A stretch of DNA of 64,000 nucleotides from Enemella evansiae (GTDB lineage: Bacteria > Actinomycetota > Actinomycetes > Propionibacteriales > Propionibacteriaceae). Both the position numbers and the translations under genes were made by a program. Location: assembly GCF_002250705.1 (NCBI RefSeq), contig NZ_NMVP01000001.1, positions 496,001 through 560,000 of the forward strand, read 5' to 3'. Positions within the stretch are counted from its first letter, which is position 1. Every line of letters begins with the position of its first letter. Below the pieces are notes generated by a model. That model was given only the letters and a program-made list of their open reading frames with translations, had not been told where the DNA came from and did no database searches. Below, one piece after another: positions 24,124 to 32,248 of this stretch.

Positions 24124-24780
24124 GTGCTGGAACGGTTTCGCGGAGTGCAGGCGGTGGTGATGAAGCCGCTGGCCAGGGCGCTGCTGCGGGCCGGTGTCGG
24201 CCCCGATGCGGTGACCTGGTTCGGCACCGTCTCGGTCGCGGTGGTCGCGCTGGTCTGCTTCCCGCTGGGCTGGCTCTGGCAGGGAGCGGTGCTGGTGGCG
24301 GTGTTCTCCTGCACCGACATGATCGACGGCCACATGGCCCGCGAGGTGGGTCGGCCGTCGCGCTGGGGCAGCTTCCTGGACTCCACCCTCGACCGGTTCT
24401 CCGATGCCGCCCTGTTCGGCGGGATCGCGGTGTATCTGCTGCTTTCGCACGCCTGGTGGGGCTGGCTGGCGGCCGCCCTGCTGGGACTGGTCACCGCCCA
24501 GGCGACCTCCTATGTGAAGGCCCGCGCCGAGGCCGTGGATTGCCACGCCGACGCCGGGCCGCTGACCCGGGCCGACCGGGTCGCACTGCTGGTCCTGGGC
24601 ACCCTGCTCGCCGGCCTCGGCGTACCCCATGCCCTGGAAGTGATGCTGGTCGCGCTCGCCGCCGGCGGCCTGCTCACGGTGGTACGCCGGATGCGAGAGG
24701 TGCGCCGGCAACTGGTCGGACCGGGTGAACCGCGGCGGATCGGGCGCGGCTGGCGGCAGCGCTCCCGGGCACGCCTGTGA
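24124..24780 (+). CDS. pgsA1: Phosphatidylinositol phosphate synthase (CDP-alcohol phosphotransferase)
   Basis: Membrane enzyme joining CDP-diacylglycerol and inositol 1-phosphate, the first lipid step to phosphatidylinositol mannosides. The CDP-alcohol signature is complete: D-x2-DG-x2-AR-x8-G-x3-D-x3-D (CTDMIDGHMAREVGRPSRWG onward, about 60-90). About six membrane helices. GTG start. The last four bases overlap the next gene. Assignment among CDP-alcohol enzymes rests on the synteny with the mycobacterial PIM operon. Confidence 0.93.
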   Translation: MLERFRGVQAVVMKPLARALLRAGVGPDAVTWFGTVSVAVVALVCFPLGWLWQGAVLVAVFSCTDMIDGHMAREVGRPSRWGSFLDSTLDRFSDAALFGGIAVYLLLSHAWWGWLAAALLGLVTAQATSYVKARAEAVDCHADAGPLTRADRVALLVLGTLLAGLGVPHALEVMLVALAAGGLLTVVRRMREVRRQLVGPGEPRRIGRGWRQRSRARL

Positions 24781-25661
24781 GCACCCGCTGGACCCGGTTC
24801 CGGGATGCGGCCAACCGCCAGATCTTCCAACGTGGGCAGGCCATCGCGCCACACCTGTCCGCGCGCGCCATCGACCGCGTCGCAGCCGCGGCGGCGTACC
24901 CGGCGGAGCGGCTGGACTGGTCCCATCTGCGGACCTACCGGGAGAACCTGACCCGCACCCTGGGCCGGCCGCCGAGCCGGGCCCTGGTGCGCGCCGGGAT
25001 CGCCTCCTGGCTCCGCAACTTCGTCGAGGTGCTGGCCCTGCAGCGCTGGAGCCGCGAGCGGATCATCGGCAGCGTCACCGTGCTCGGGGAGGACCGGTTG
25101 CGCGCCGCCCATGCCGACCGCGGCGCGGTGGTCGCCCTGGCACACCTGGCCAACTGGGACCTGGCCGGCGCCTGGGCCTGCTCCACCGGACTGCCGGTGA
25201 GCACCGTCGCCGAGAATCTCGGTGCGCGGGAATTCGAAGCCTACAAGAGAATCCGGGCCCACCTGGGCATGGAGGTGCTCGCCCACGACGACACCGGGGC
25301 GCTGCGCCGGCTGACCCGGGCGATCGGCGAGGGCCGGGTGGTGTGCCTGCTGGCCGAACGCGACTTCACCCGCGCCGGCATCGAGGTCGACTGGGCCGGC
25401 AACACCGTCCGGATGCCGGCCGGGCCCGCGATGATCGCCCGCACGACCGGCGCGGCGCTGTTCGGTGCGGTCACCCATTACGTGCCCGGGGGCATCGTGC
25501 TCGAACTCACCGAGATCGAGCATCGCCCCGGCCGCGAGGGCCTGGTCGCGATGACCCAGGACCTCGCCGATCAGTTCGTCACCGGGATCCGCGCCTATCC
25601 GCAGGACTGGCACATGATGCAACCCTTCTTCGACCTCCCGGCGCGGGGCCCCGCACGTTGA
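24777..25661 (+). CDS. Phosphatidylinositol mannoside acyltransferase (PatA-like)
   Basis: A 294-residue lipid A lauroyl-acyltransferase-fold enzyme. The catalytic HX4D motif is HLANWD (about residues 122-127). RVVCLLAERDFTRAGIEVDW provides the conserved Arg/Glu segment. In the PIM pathway PatA acylates the mannose added by PimA. The GTG start overlaps the pgsA1 stop (GTGA) and the stop overlaps the pimA ATG. Confidence 0.92.
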   Translation: MSTRWTRFRDAANRQIFQRGQAIAPHLSARAIDRVAAAAAYPAERLDWSHLRTYRENLTRTLGRPPSRALVRAGIASWLRNFVEVLALQRWSRERIIGSVTVLGEDRLRAAHADRGAVVALAHLANWDLAGAWACSTGLPVSTVAENLGAREFEAYKRIRAHLGMEVLAHDDTGALRRLTRAIGEGRVVCLLAERDFTRAGIEVDWAGNTVRMPAGPAMIARTTGAALFGAVTHYVPGGIVLELTEIEHRPGREGLVAMTQDLADQFVTGIRAYPQDWHMMQPFFDLPARGPAR

Positions 25662-26728
25662 TGCGGATCGGCCTGGTCTGCCCCTACTCCCTCGACGTAC
25701 CCGGCGGGGTGCAGCAGCAGGTGCTCGGCCTGGCCGACTGGCTGCAGGAGCGGGGTCACCAGGTATCGGTGCTGGCGCCCGGCCGGTCGGCGCCACAGCC
25801 CTGGGTCCGGGTCACCGGTGCCGCGGTTCCGGTGCGGTGGAACGGATCGACCGCCCGGATCGCGGGTGGCGGACTCACGGCACGGCGGGTACGCCGCTGG
25901 CTCGCCGAGTTCCGCCCCCAGGTGTTGCATCTGCACGAGCCCTTCACCCCCTCGGCCGCCGGCTGGGCCCTCGCCCTGGCCGGTCCAACACCGGTCGTCG
26001 CGACCTGCCACGCCGCCGTGGACCAGGCCACCCGACAGGCCGCGGTGGCCCGCGCGGCCGGGCGGCTGCTCACCCCGCTGCACCGCCGGATCCGGGTGGC
26101 GACCGCGCCCTCGAGCGCGGCCGCCGCGACCGCCCGGGCACACTGGGGCCTGGATCCGCGGATCGTGCCGAACGCGATCGACACCGGTCACTACGCGGGT
26201 CAGCGGGTCCCCGGTGACCGGCCCCGGCTCACCTTTCTCGGCCGCCTCGACGAACCACGCAAGGGACTGCCCGTGCTGCTGGCGGCGCTGCCCGAACTGC
26301 GCCGCCGGATCGGTGTGTTCGAACTGCAGCTGATCGGCCCCGGACACGCCCCGAACGCGCCCGAGAGCAGGCCGTTCGGCCGCGTCGATGAGGCGACCAA
26401 GGCCGCGCTGCTGCGGCGTACCGATGTGCTGATCGCGCCCAACACGAGCGGCGAGAGCTTCGGCATCGTGCTGATCGAGGCCCTGGCGGCCGGGGCCCGC
26501 GTGGTGGCCAGCGATCTGCCGGCCTTCGCCGAAGTGCTCGCCGACGAACCCGGGGGACGCACCTTCACCACCGGCGATCCCGAGGCGCTGGCCCGGGCGG
26601 TCGCCGAGTCGCTCACCGGGCCCGGATCGCGCCCCGCGGACCGCTTCGACTGGGACCGGGTCGGCAAGGACTTCCTCACCGCGTACGCCGATTCGGGGAT
26701 TCGTCGGGACCCCACCGGTTCCGGTTAG
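25661..26728 (+). CDS. pimA: Phosphatidyl-myo-inositol alpha-mannosyltransferase
   Basis: GT4-family, GT-B-fold transferase moving mannose from GDP-mannose to phosphatidylinositol at the inner face of the membrane. The N-terminus is MRIGLVCPYSLDVPGGVQQQ with the glycine loop. LHEPFTPS is the acceptor region, FLGRLDEPRKGLPVL the nucleotide-sugar lysine region, and NTSGESFGIVLIEALAAGA the EX7E motif near residue 280. 355 residues, as expected. The start overlaps the upstream stop by one base. Confidence 0.94.
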   Translation: MRIGLVCPYSLDVPGGVQQQVLGLADWLQERGHQVSVLAPGRSAPQPWVRVTGAAVPVRWNGSTARIAGGGLTARRVRRWLAEFRPQVLHLHEPFTPSAAGWALALAGPTPVVATCHAAVDQATRQAAVARAAGRLLTPLHRRIRVATAPSSAAAATARAHWGLDPRIVPNAIDTGHYAGQRVPGDRPRLTFLGRLDEPRKGLPVLLAALPELRRRIGVFELQLIGPGHAPNAPESRPFGRVDEATKAALLRRTDVLIAPNTSGESFGIVLIEALAAGARVVASDLPAFAEVLADEPGGRTFTTGDPEALARAVAESLTGPGSRPADRFDWDRVGKDFLTAYADSGIRRDPTGSG

Positions 26729-26737
26729 GGTTGCCCG

Positions 26738-27592
26738 GTGAGTCCACGCCTGCACCTGACGCCGTCCGCGCGCCCGGACGCCAGCATGGACCTGCTGAAC
26801 CAGATTCTGCGGCAACCGGTCGACCCGGACTATGCGATCGTCGCCGACCGGGAGCGACGCCGCGCCGAGAGCCGCACCGACGCCGTCCCGAAGCGCCACC
26901 GCCCGCACCTGCGGCTCGCCGCGGTCGCCGTGGTGATCGGCACCCTGTTCAGCCTGGCGGCGGTGCAGACCTTCCGGTCCCGACCGGTGGCGACCGCCGA
27001 ACGCGCCCAGCTGATCGCCCGGATCAAGACCGAGGACCAGCGCCAGGAGGATCTGCGCAACCGGTTGGTCGAGCTGCGCGCGGGCAACGACCAGCTACGG
27101 CGTACCGCGCTCGCCGGTGACACCCAGGCCCGTCAGCTGCAGACCCAGGTCGATGACCTGGCGCCGATCGCCGGCGATGCCCCGGTCAGGGGCCCCGGTG
27201 TCACCGTGATCGTCGACGACGCCCCGGTCACCCGCGAGGACCGGTTGAACCGCGTCCTCGATCGCGACCTGCAACAGCTCGCCAACGGGCTCTGGTCCGC
27301 GGGCGCCGAGGCGGTCGCCATCAACGGCCACCGGCTCACCACCCGGACAGCGATCCGCTCCGCCGGCGATGCGATCACCGTCGACTACCGCTCTCTCACC
27401 CGGCCCTACCGGGTCGAGGCCATCGGCGACCCCCGGCGGCTGCCCGCCGCGTTCGCCGAGAGCCAGGGCGGACGGTTGTGGACCAGCCTGCAGCAGAACT
27501 ACCAGCTGCGGTTCGAGGTCTCCCAGGCCAAGGAGCTGACCCTGGCCGCCGACCCCGGCTTCGGGACCCGCGAGGCAAGGAGGATGCCGTGA
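26738..27592 (+). CDS. DUF881-family membrane-anchored protein (first copy)
   Basis: A 284-residue protein with one N-terminal membrane helix (about 62-80), a coiled-coil stretch (TAERAQLIARIKTEDQRQEDL...) and a C-terminal extracytoplasmic DUF881 domain (GPGVTVIVDDAP, LNRVLDRDLQQLANGLWSAGAEAVAINGHRL). This corresponds to mycobacterial Rv1823 in an sbp locus of unknown role, probably envelope or division-linked. GTG start. The stop overlaps the sbp start. Confidence 0.87.
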   Translation: MSPRLHLTPSARPDASMDLLNQILRQPVDPDYAIVADRERRRAESRTDAVPKRHRPHLRLAAVAVVIGTLFSLAAVQTFRSRPVATAERAQLIARIKTEDQRQEDLRNRLVELRAGNDQLRRTALAGDTQARQLQTQVDDLAPIAGDAPVRGPGVTVIVDDAPVTREDRLNRVLDRDLQQLANGLWSAGAEAVAINGHRLTTRTAIRSAGDAITVDYRSLTRPYRVEAIGDPRRLPAAFAESQGGRLWTSLQQNYQLRFEVSQAKELTLAADPGFGTREARRMP

Positions 27593-27921
27593 TCCCCATC
27601 ATCGGACTGGCCGTCGGCATCGGGCTCGGGGTCTTCCTGCAGCCGACCCTGCCGCCGGTGCTGCAGCCCTATCTGCCGATCGCGATCGTCGCCGCGATGG
27701 ATGCGATGTTCGGCGGTCTGCGGGCCTATCTGGAGGGCAACTTCACCGACAAGGTGTTCGCCGTGTCATTCGTTTCGAACGTGTTGATCGCCGCGCTGAT
27801 CGTGTGGGTCGGTGACCAGATCGGGGTCGGTTCGCAGCTGTCGACCGCCGTGGTGGTGGTCCTCGGCATCCGGATCTTCACCAACGCCGCCGCGATCCGA
27901 AGGGCGCTGTTCCGTGCCTGA
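27589..27921 (+). CDS. sbp: Small basic protein Sbp (DUF1290)
   Basis: A 110-residue membrane protein with three hydrophobic helices and the family segment YLPIAIVAAMDAMFGGLRAYLEGNFTDKVF. It lies between two DUF881 genes, the arrangement conserved across actinobacteria and also seen near division genes in firmicutes. GTG start in GTGA overlap with the upstream stop; overlaps the next gene by 8 bases. Confidence 0.92.
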   Translation: MIPIIGLAVGIGLGVFLQPTLPPVLQPYLPIAIVAAMDAMFGGLRAYLEGNFTDKVFAVSFVSNVLIAALIVWVGDQIGVGSQLSTAVVVVLGIRIFTNAAAIRRALFRA

Positions 27922-28720
27922 GAACGAGACCCCCGAGCAGCCCGAGACCGCGGACACGTCCTCCGTCGACGAGCAGCCGAAGCGCGCGGCGACCGCGGAG
28001 CCCTCGGGCTGGGCACGGCTCGGCCGGGCCTTCCTGCGCCCGGGCCGCGGCCAGCTCGTGGTGGCGGTGATCTGCTGTGTGGTGGCGATGGCGGTGGTGA
28101 TGCAGATCCGTGCCCAGCGCACCGACGACACCTACGCCACCGCCCGGCGGGCCGACCTGGTGCAGCTGGTCGACGGGCTCGGTCAGGAGTCCCGACGGCT
28201 GGAGGCCGAGGTCAACGACCTGGAACGCTCCCGCCGCGACCTCACCTCCGGCGCCGATTCCCAGCGCGTCGCCCGCGACGAGGCCCGGCGACGGCTGGAC
28301 GCGCTCCAGGTGCTCTCCGGTACCGCCCCCGCCGAGGGCCCCGGCGTACTGATCACGATCACCGACCCGAATCAGAAGGTGACCGTCGGGGTGGTCCTCG
28401 ACGCCATCGAGGAGATGCGGGACGCCGGCGCCGAGGTGATCGAGGTCAACGACCGGATCCGACTCGTCGCCTCGAGCTCGATCACCGGCAACCCCGGCGC
28501 ACTGCAGATCGACGGCCAACCGGTCACCATGCCGCTGAAGTTGAAGGTGATCGGCGAGCCCAACGCCCTCGACGAGGCGGCCCGATTCCGCGGCGGCCTG
28601 GCCTCGGAGATCACCTCCACCCAGATCGGCGGCCAGATCACCATCGAGCGACAGGATCGGCTGCAGGTGCGCTCCTTGCACGTGCCTCAACCGCACCAGT
28701 ACGCTCAGCCCGCACGCTGA
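27914..28720 (+). CDS. DUF881-family membrane-anchored protein (second copy)
   Basis: A 268-residue paralogue of the first DUF881 gene: acidic N-terminus, one membrane helix (about 47-64), coiled coil (LVQLVDGLGQESRRLEAEV...), then DUF881 (GPGVLITITDPNQKVTVGVVLDAIEEMRDAGAEVIEVNDRIRL). The GTG at 27914 overlaps sbp and is favoured by tight coupling. Corresponds to mycobacterial Rv1825. Confidence 0.9.
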   Translation: MPENETPEQPETADTSSVDEQPKRAATAEPSGWARLGRAFLRPGRGQLVVAVICCVVAMAVVMQIRAQRTDDTYATARRADLVQLVDGLGQESRRLEAEVNDLERSRRDLTSGADSQRVARDEARRRLDALQVLSGTAPAEGPGVLITITDPNQKVTVGVVLDAIEEMRDAGAEVIEVNDRIRLVASSSITGNPGALQIDGQPVTMPLKLKVIGEPNALDEAARFRGGLASEITSTQIGGQITIERQDRLQVRSLHVPQPHQYAQPAR

Positions 28721-28780
28721 ACCGGCACCGGATCGGCGGCACAGACCAACAGACCAGGGTCCGACCCCCGAAGGAGAGTC

Positions 28781-29167
28781 ATGGCAGAGTTTCCCGAGGA
28801 CCTGAAGTACAGCACCGAGCACGAGTGGGTCCGCCCGGGGAACGGCACGACCGTCCGTGTGGGCGTCTCGGAGTACGCCACCGAGCAGCTCGGGGACATC
28901 GTCTACGTCCAGCTGCCGGATGTCGGCCAGGAGGTCTCGGCCGACGACTCCGTCGGTGAACTCGAGTCCACCAAGAGCGTCTCGGACGTGATGTCGCCGG
29001 TCAGCGGGGTGGTCAACCAGGTCAACGAGGCCGTCGTGGATTCCCCGGAGACCATCAACTCCGACCCCTACGGCGACGGCTGGCTGTTCGAGGTCGAGGT
29101 CGCCGGCGAGGAGGCGTACGCCGACCTGATGGACGCCGACGCGTACGCCGAGCACGTGGGGGAGTGA
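28781..29167 (+). CDS. gcvH: Glycine cleavage system H protein
   Basis: Lipoyl-carrying shuttle protein (128 residues) that accepts the aminomethyl group from GcvP. The lipoylated Lys is in VGELESTKSVSDVMSPVSG (about residue 66). Starts MAEFPEDLKYSTEHEWVR. AAGGAGAG precedes the ATG. Separate from gcvP, which lies 7 kb downstream; gcvT is not in the window. No glycine riboswitch seen in the 60-base leader. Confidence 0.96.
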   Translation: MAEFPEDLKYSTEHEWVRPGNGTTVRVGVSEYATEQLGDIVYVQLPDVGQEVSADDSVGELESTKSVSDVMSPVSGVVNQVNEAVVDSPETINSDPYGDGWLFEVEVAGEEAYADLMDADAYAEHVGE

Positions 29168-29260
29168 TCGCGGGCGGGTGATACCCACTCGCTCACCGAC
29201 TACCCCCTAGACTTGCTCAACCAGGGTGGAAAAATCACCCCCGGACAGGGAGGCGCCCGA

Positions 29261-29791
29261 ATGCCTTACTGCACCAAGTGCGGACACAACAATCCCGAGG
29301 GCAGCAACTACTGCAGCCAGTGCGGGGAGCCGCAGGTGCGCACCGAGCACATCCGGGTCGAGCTCGACCAGACCGCCGGCAGCGACACCACCAAGGTCAT
29401 CCCCTCGGTGGCGGAGGAGAATCCGGCGGCGGGGGAGCTCTCCGCCGAGGACGAGGCGGCCGTCGGTTCGCTGCCCGAGGGGCATGCGCTGCTGATCGTG
29501 CACCGCGGGCCGTCCGCCGGCGCCCGATTCCTGCTCGACTCCGATGAGGCGACCGCGGGGCGGCATCCCGATTCCGACATCTTCCTGGACGACATCACGG
29601 TGTCCCGCCACCATGTGCGGTTCACCCGGACCGCCGAGGGCACGACGGTGGCCGATGTGGGCAGCCTGAACGGCACCTACGTCAACCGGACCCTGATCGA
29701 CGGCGAGGTGCTCCTCAAGCCCGGCGATGAGGTCCAGATCGGCAAGTTCCGCATGGTCTACTTCGCGAAGCCGGCGCGCGGATCGGACTGA
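29261..29791 (+). CDS. garA: GarA/OdhI-type FHA protein with an N-terminal zinc ribbon
   Basis: Phosphorylation-switched regulator of 2-oxoglutarate metabolism. An N-terminal zinc ribbon (CTKCG...CSQCG, 4-22) precedes a linker with SDTTKVIP (T43, T44), matching the phospho-threonine ETTS motif of GarA. The FHA domain (about 78-170) has GRHPDSDIFLDDITVSRHH and DVGSLNGTYVNR. The ATG at 29261 has GGGAGG upstream. Flanked by gcvH and a MerR gene exactly as mycobacterial Rv1826-Rv1828. Mycobacterial and corynebacterial forms lack the ribbon. Confidence 0.92.
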   Translation: MPYCTKCGHNNPEGSNYCSQCGEPQVRTEHIRVELDQTAGSDTTKVIPSVAEENPAAGELSAEDEAAVGSLPEGHALLIVHRGPSAGARFLLDSDEATAGRHPDSDIFLDDITVSRHHVRFTRTAEGTTVADVGSLNGTYVNRTLIDGEVLLKPGDEVQIGKFRMVYFAKPARGSD

Positions 29792-30510
29792 TGGCCCCAG
29801 GAATGCGCAGCATCGGGCAGGTCCTGACCATCCTCAAGACCGAGTTCCCGGACATCTCCATCTCGAAGATCAGGTTCCTGGAGAGCGAGGGCCTGGTCTC
29901 GCCGGAGCGCGCCCCATCCGGTTACCGCCGCTACGCCGACACCGACGTCGAGCGGCTGCGCTACATCCTGTCGGTGCAGAAGAACCATTATCTGCCGCTC
30001 AAGGTGATCCGCGAGCACCTGGACATGATGGACCGCGGGATGGCACCGCCCCGGTTGGAATCACCGCGGCCCACGGTCAGCCCCGAGCAACCGAACGGGG
30101 CTCCGCCGTCGGCCGGTGTCGCACCCGCCCCGCCGCGGCCGCCGGCCGGGCAGCCACCGCGTCCGCTGCGGATGTCGCGTCGGGAGCTGCTGGAGGCCAG
30201 CGGGCTCACCGAACCGGCCCTGGTGGAGCTGGAGAAGGAGCACATCATCGCGCCCCGGCGCGGGACCACCTTCTACAACCGGGACGCGGTCACGATCGCG
30301 ATCGCCGCCCGCCGGCTCGCCGAGTTCGGCATCGACGCCCGGCATCTGCGCCAGGTGAAGAGCTTCGCGAGCCGCGAATACGGGCTGATCGAGCAGGCGG
30401 TCGCCCCGTTCCAGCGCCGCGCCGGTGCGAACCGCAACGTCGCCCGGGACGCCACCCAGCTGATGATCCACGTGCACGCCGCGATGATGCGGATCGCCGC
30501 GGACCGCTGA
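29791..30510 (+). CDS. MerR-family regulator, FtsR/Rv1828-like
   Basis: A 239-residue transcription factor. MerR helix-turn-helix at about 6-75 (ISKIRFLESEGLVSPERAPSGYRRY), a Pro-rich linker (about 85-128), then a second helical domain beginning RMSRRELLEASGL. This two-domain form matches mycobacterial Rv1828 and corynebacterial FtsR, an activator of ftsZ in that genus. The start overlaps the garA stop by one base. Targets here are unknown. Confidence 0.92.
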   Translation: MAPGMRSIGQVLTILKTEFPDISISKIRFLESEGLVSPERAPSGYRRYADTDVERLRYILSVQKNHYLPLKVIREHLDMMDRGMAPPRLESPRPTVSPEQPNGAPPSAGVAPAPPRPPAGQPPRPLRMSRRELLEASGLTEPALVELEKEHIIAPRRGTTFYNRDAVTIAIAARRLAEFGIDARHLRQVKSFASREYGLIEQAVAPFQRRAGANRNVARDATQLMIHVHAAMMRIAADR

Positions 30511-30535
30511 ACCGGGCGCCAGGTGGGCGTTGTGG

Positions 30536-30604
30536 AATGATCATGGAATATTCGTACTTATATTTGAATAGTGCGGATGAAGAGTCGAATTGTCCATGAT
30601 CATT
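30536..30604. repeat. AT-rich 69-bp inverted repeat element
   Basis: Outer arms AATGATCATGGA and TCCATGATCATT are perfect 12-mers; allowing two mismatches the arms extend to 19 bp around a 31-base centre. The element is far more AT-rich than its surroundings and fills the gap between two converging genes, slightly overlapping the stop of the minus-strand gene. It could be a terminator or a tiny non-autonomous mobile element. Confidence 0.6.
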
Positions 30605-30926
30605 CGTGATGCTCGGCTTCGGAGTTGGCCGGGGTGGTTTCGGCGATCTCGCGCAAGGCTGCCAGGTGCTCGTCGAGGGCGCGGCGCCCCGACTGCGTCA
30701 GGCTCAGCCAGGTGCGGGTGTGTCGGCCATGGGCGGCCTTGCTGATCGTGAGATAACCGGCGTCGGCGAGTTGGGTGAGCTGCTTGGAGAGCGTCGAATC
30801 GGAGACCTCGACCGTCTCCCGGATCACCCGGAACTCGGCCTTCGAGACCTGGGCGAGGGCTGCGACGATGGACAGCCGAATCGGTGAGGTGAACCGGTCG
30901 TCGAGTCGGTGCCGGGGATGACTCAT
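30600..30926 (-). CDS. Winged-helix transcriptional regulator
   Basis: A 108-residue single-domain regulator: FTSPIRLSIVAALAQVSKAEFRVI, recognition region VSDSTLSKQLTQLADAGYLTISK and the wing HTRTWLSLTQSGRRAL. It resembles the ArsR/MarR-like group that usually pairs with a small membrane protein. The ATG at 30926 overlaps the stop of the upstream membrane gene (ATGA); the longer upstream frame is antisense-like. Likely binds the palindrome at 31372. Confidence 0.87.
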   Translation of the reverse strand: MSHPRHRLDDRFTSPIRLSIVAALAQVSKAEFRVIRETVEVSDSTLSKQLTQLADAGYLTISKAAHGRHTRTWLSLTQSGRRALDEHLAALREIAETTPANSEAEHHE

Positions 30927-31360
30927 CGGCCGACCCGCTGACCGAGCGCCCAGAAGCCCGCGCCGGACAGGATGCCGGCCCCCAGCCAGGGTGTACCGCT
31001 GATCCACCAGGGCTGGCCGGCCGCATGCAGCTGCCCGCTGAACCACATGCCGAGATAGAACACCACCATCACCGCCACCGTCGCCAGGACCTCACGCACG
31101 GCGGCCCGTGGGTAGGCGAGGTGCCCGTAGTAGTCGAAACAGCTGGCGATCGTCCCCACGATGAGCGATCCGAGCACCACCAGGATCCACCAGCGTGGCA
31201 GCGCCCAGTAGGGATACATGGCCAAGGCGGTGCCGAGCAGCAGGAAGGCGACGATCCGGAAGGAGCGGGTCGCATGGGACAGGTTTCGTGTGATGGCCTG
31301 TCGCTGCCGTTCGGCATCGGCGAGCCGGTCACGTGCTTCCTTCGGACTGACCTCGTTCAT
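30923..31360 (-). CDS. Four-helix membrane protein of unknown function
   Basis: A 145-residue protein with a charged cytoplasmic N-terminus (EARDRLADAERQRQAITR) and four hydrophobic segments (FRIVAFLLLGTALAM, WWILVVLGSLIVGTIASC, EVLATVAVMVVFYLGMWF, WLGAGILSGAGFWALG). No recognised family. Co-transcribed and translationally coupled with the winged-helix regulator. The ATG at 31360 is chosen since upstream codons cross the operator. Confidence 0.78.
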   Translation of the reverse strand: MNEVSPKEARDRLADAERQRQAITRNLSHATRSFRIVAFLLLGTALAMYPYWALPRWWILVVLGSLIVGTIASCFDYYGHLAYPRAAVREVLATVAVMVVFYLGMWFSGQLHAAGQPWWISGTPWLGAGILSGAGFWALGQRVGR

Positions 31361-31371
31361 GTCGGGACAAT

Positions 31372-31385
31372 AGCAAGTACTTGCT
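31372..31385. promoter_or_regulatory. Perfect 14-bp operator palindrome
   Basis: AGCAAGTACTTGCT lies 11 bases upstream of the membrane-protein start. A related half site, AAGTAGTTGC, follows at about 31395. Probable autoregulatory site of the winged-helix regulator. Confidence 0.65.
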
Positions 31386-31442
31386 CCGATGGAAAGTAGT
31401 TGCCGGTGTTCGCGGTGCGGACGCGACGAGTAGTCTTGAACC

Positions 31443-31928
31443 ATGCGGGAACTCGATCTCATGGGCGTCCGGGTGGAGATGCCCTCAAACATCCCGATGG
31501 TGCTGCTGCGGGAGGTCGGCGGGCACCGCTACCTGCCGATCTGGATCGGCGCCAACGAGGCGTCCTCGATCGCCGGGGCGCAGGAGGGGCTGGTGCCGCC
31601 GCGGCCCCTCACCCACGACCTGATGCTCGATGTGCTGAACGCCCTCGGGCACCGGCTCACCGAGGTGCACATCACCGAGCTGGAAGAGGGAGTCTTCCGG
31701 GCCAACCTGATCATCGACGGCGTCGAGGTGTCCTCGCGGCCCTCGGATGCGATCGCCCTGGCGGTCCGCAACGGTGCCGAGATCCTCTGTGCCGAGGACG
31801 TGCTGGATGCGGCCGGCATCGACGTCCCCGAGGAGGAGGACGACGACGAGGTGGAGAAGTTCCGGGAGTTCCTCGATCACGTCAACCCCGACGACTTCGT
31901 CACCGGCGACGAACCGCCGGAGAACTGA
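31443..31928 (+). CDS. Bifunctional nuclease-family protein (DUF151)
   Basis: A 161-residue protein of the BFN/DUF151 family, whose plant member has RNase/DNase activity; the bacterial role is unproven. Conserved blocks: LPIWIGANEASSIAGAQEGLVPPRPLTHDL and VSSRPSDAIALAVRNGAEILCAEDVL. An acidic tail follows. Position between the two MerR genes matches mycobacterial Rv1829. Confidence 0.93.
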   Translation: MRELDLMGVRVEMPSNIPMVLLREVGGHRYLPIWIGANEASSIAGAQEGLVPPRPLTHDLMLDVLNALGHRLTEVHITELEEGVFRANLIIDGVEVSSRPSDAIALAVRNGAEILCAEDVLDAAGIDVPEEEDDDEVEKFREFLDHVNPDDFVTGDEPPEN

Positions 31929-32124
31929 GCCGGGACGCCGGGGGAGTCGAGCGATGCGGCGTACGGGGCAAACCTCAAGTGCCACTCGACCCGTGCCCGG
32001 GTGCCGCCCAGACCTGGCGCCGCTGCGGCGTAGCGTCGCAAAACCCCTAGTCAGCACCGCTTTGCCCGGAAGGTCTCGGGAAGGCAACGGTTTCACCCCG
32101 ACGCGCGACACCAGCGGGGTGTCG

Positions 32125-32153
32125 TTGACCGGGTGCGGAGCGGGGCCTAGCGT
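32125..32153 (+). promoter_or_regulatory. Sigma-70-like promoter in the 320-base gap before the second MerR gene
   Basis: TTGACC and TAGCGT are 17 bases apart, predicting a leader of about 90 bases. A short CGACACC/GGGTGTCG hairpin overlaps the -35. Nothing else was seen in 31929-32248 apart from an echoed AATCCC pair in the leader. Confidence 0.55.
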
Positions 32154-32248
32154 GCTGGTTAATCCCAACCGGGTAATCCCTCCGATGGAGTTTGCGCCCG
32201 GGCCGATTGCCGGTCAGCCATGACCGACTTCCCCCTGAGTGAGGAACA

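Noticed and set aside
28721..28780. Glycine riboswitch before gcvH
   Set aside because: The leader is only 60 bases and lacks the conserved aptamer cores; none was seen before gcvP either.
31929..32248. Small gene in the 320-base gap before the second MerR gene
   Set aside because: Frames lack starts and run through a good promoter; the space is better explained as a promoter and leader.
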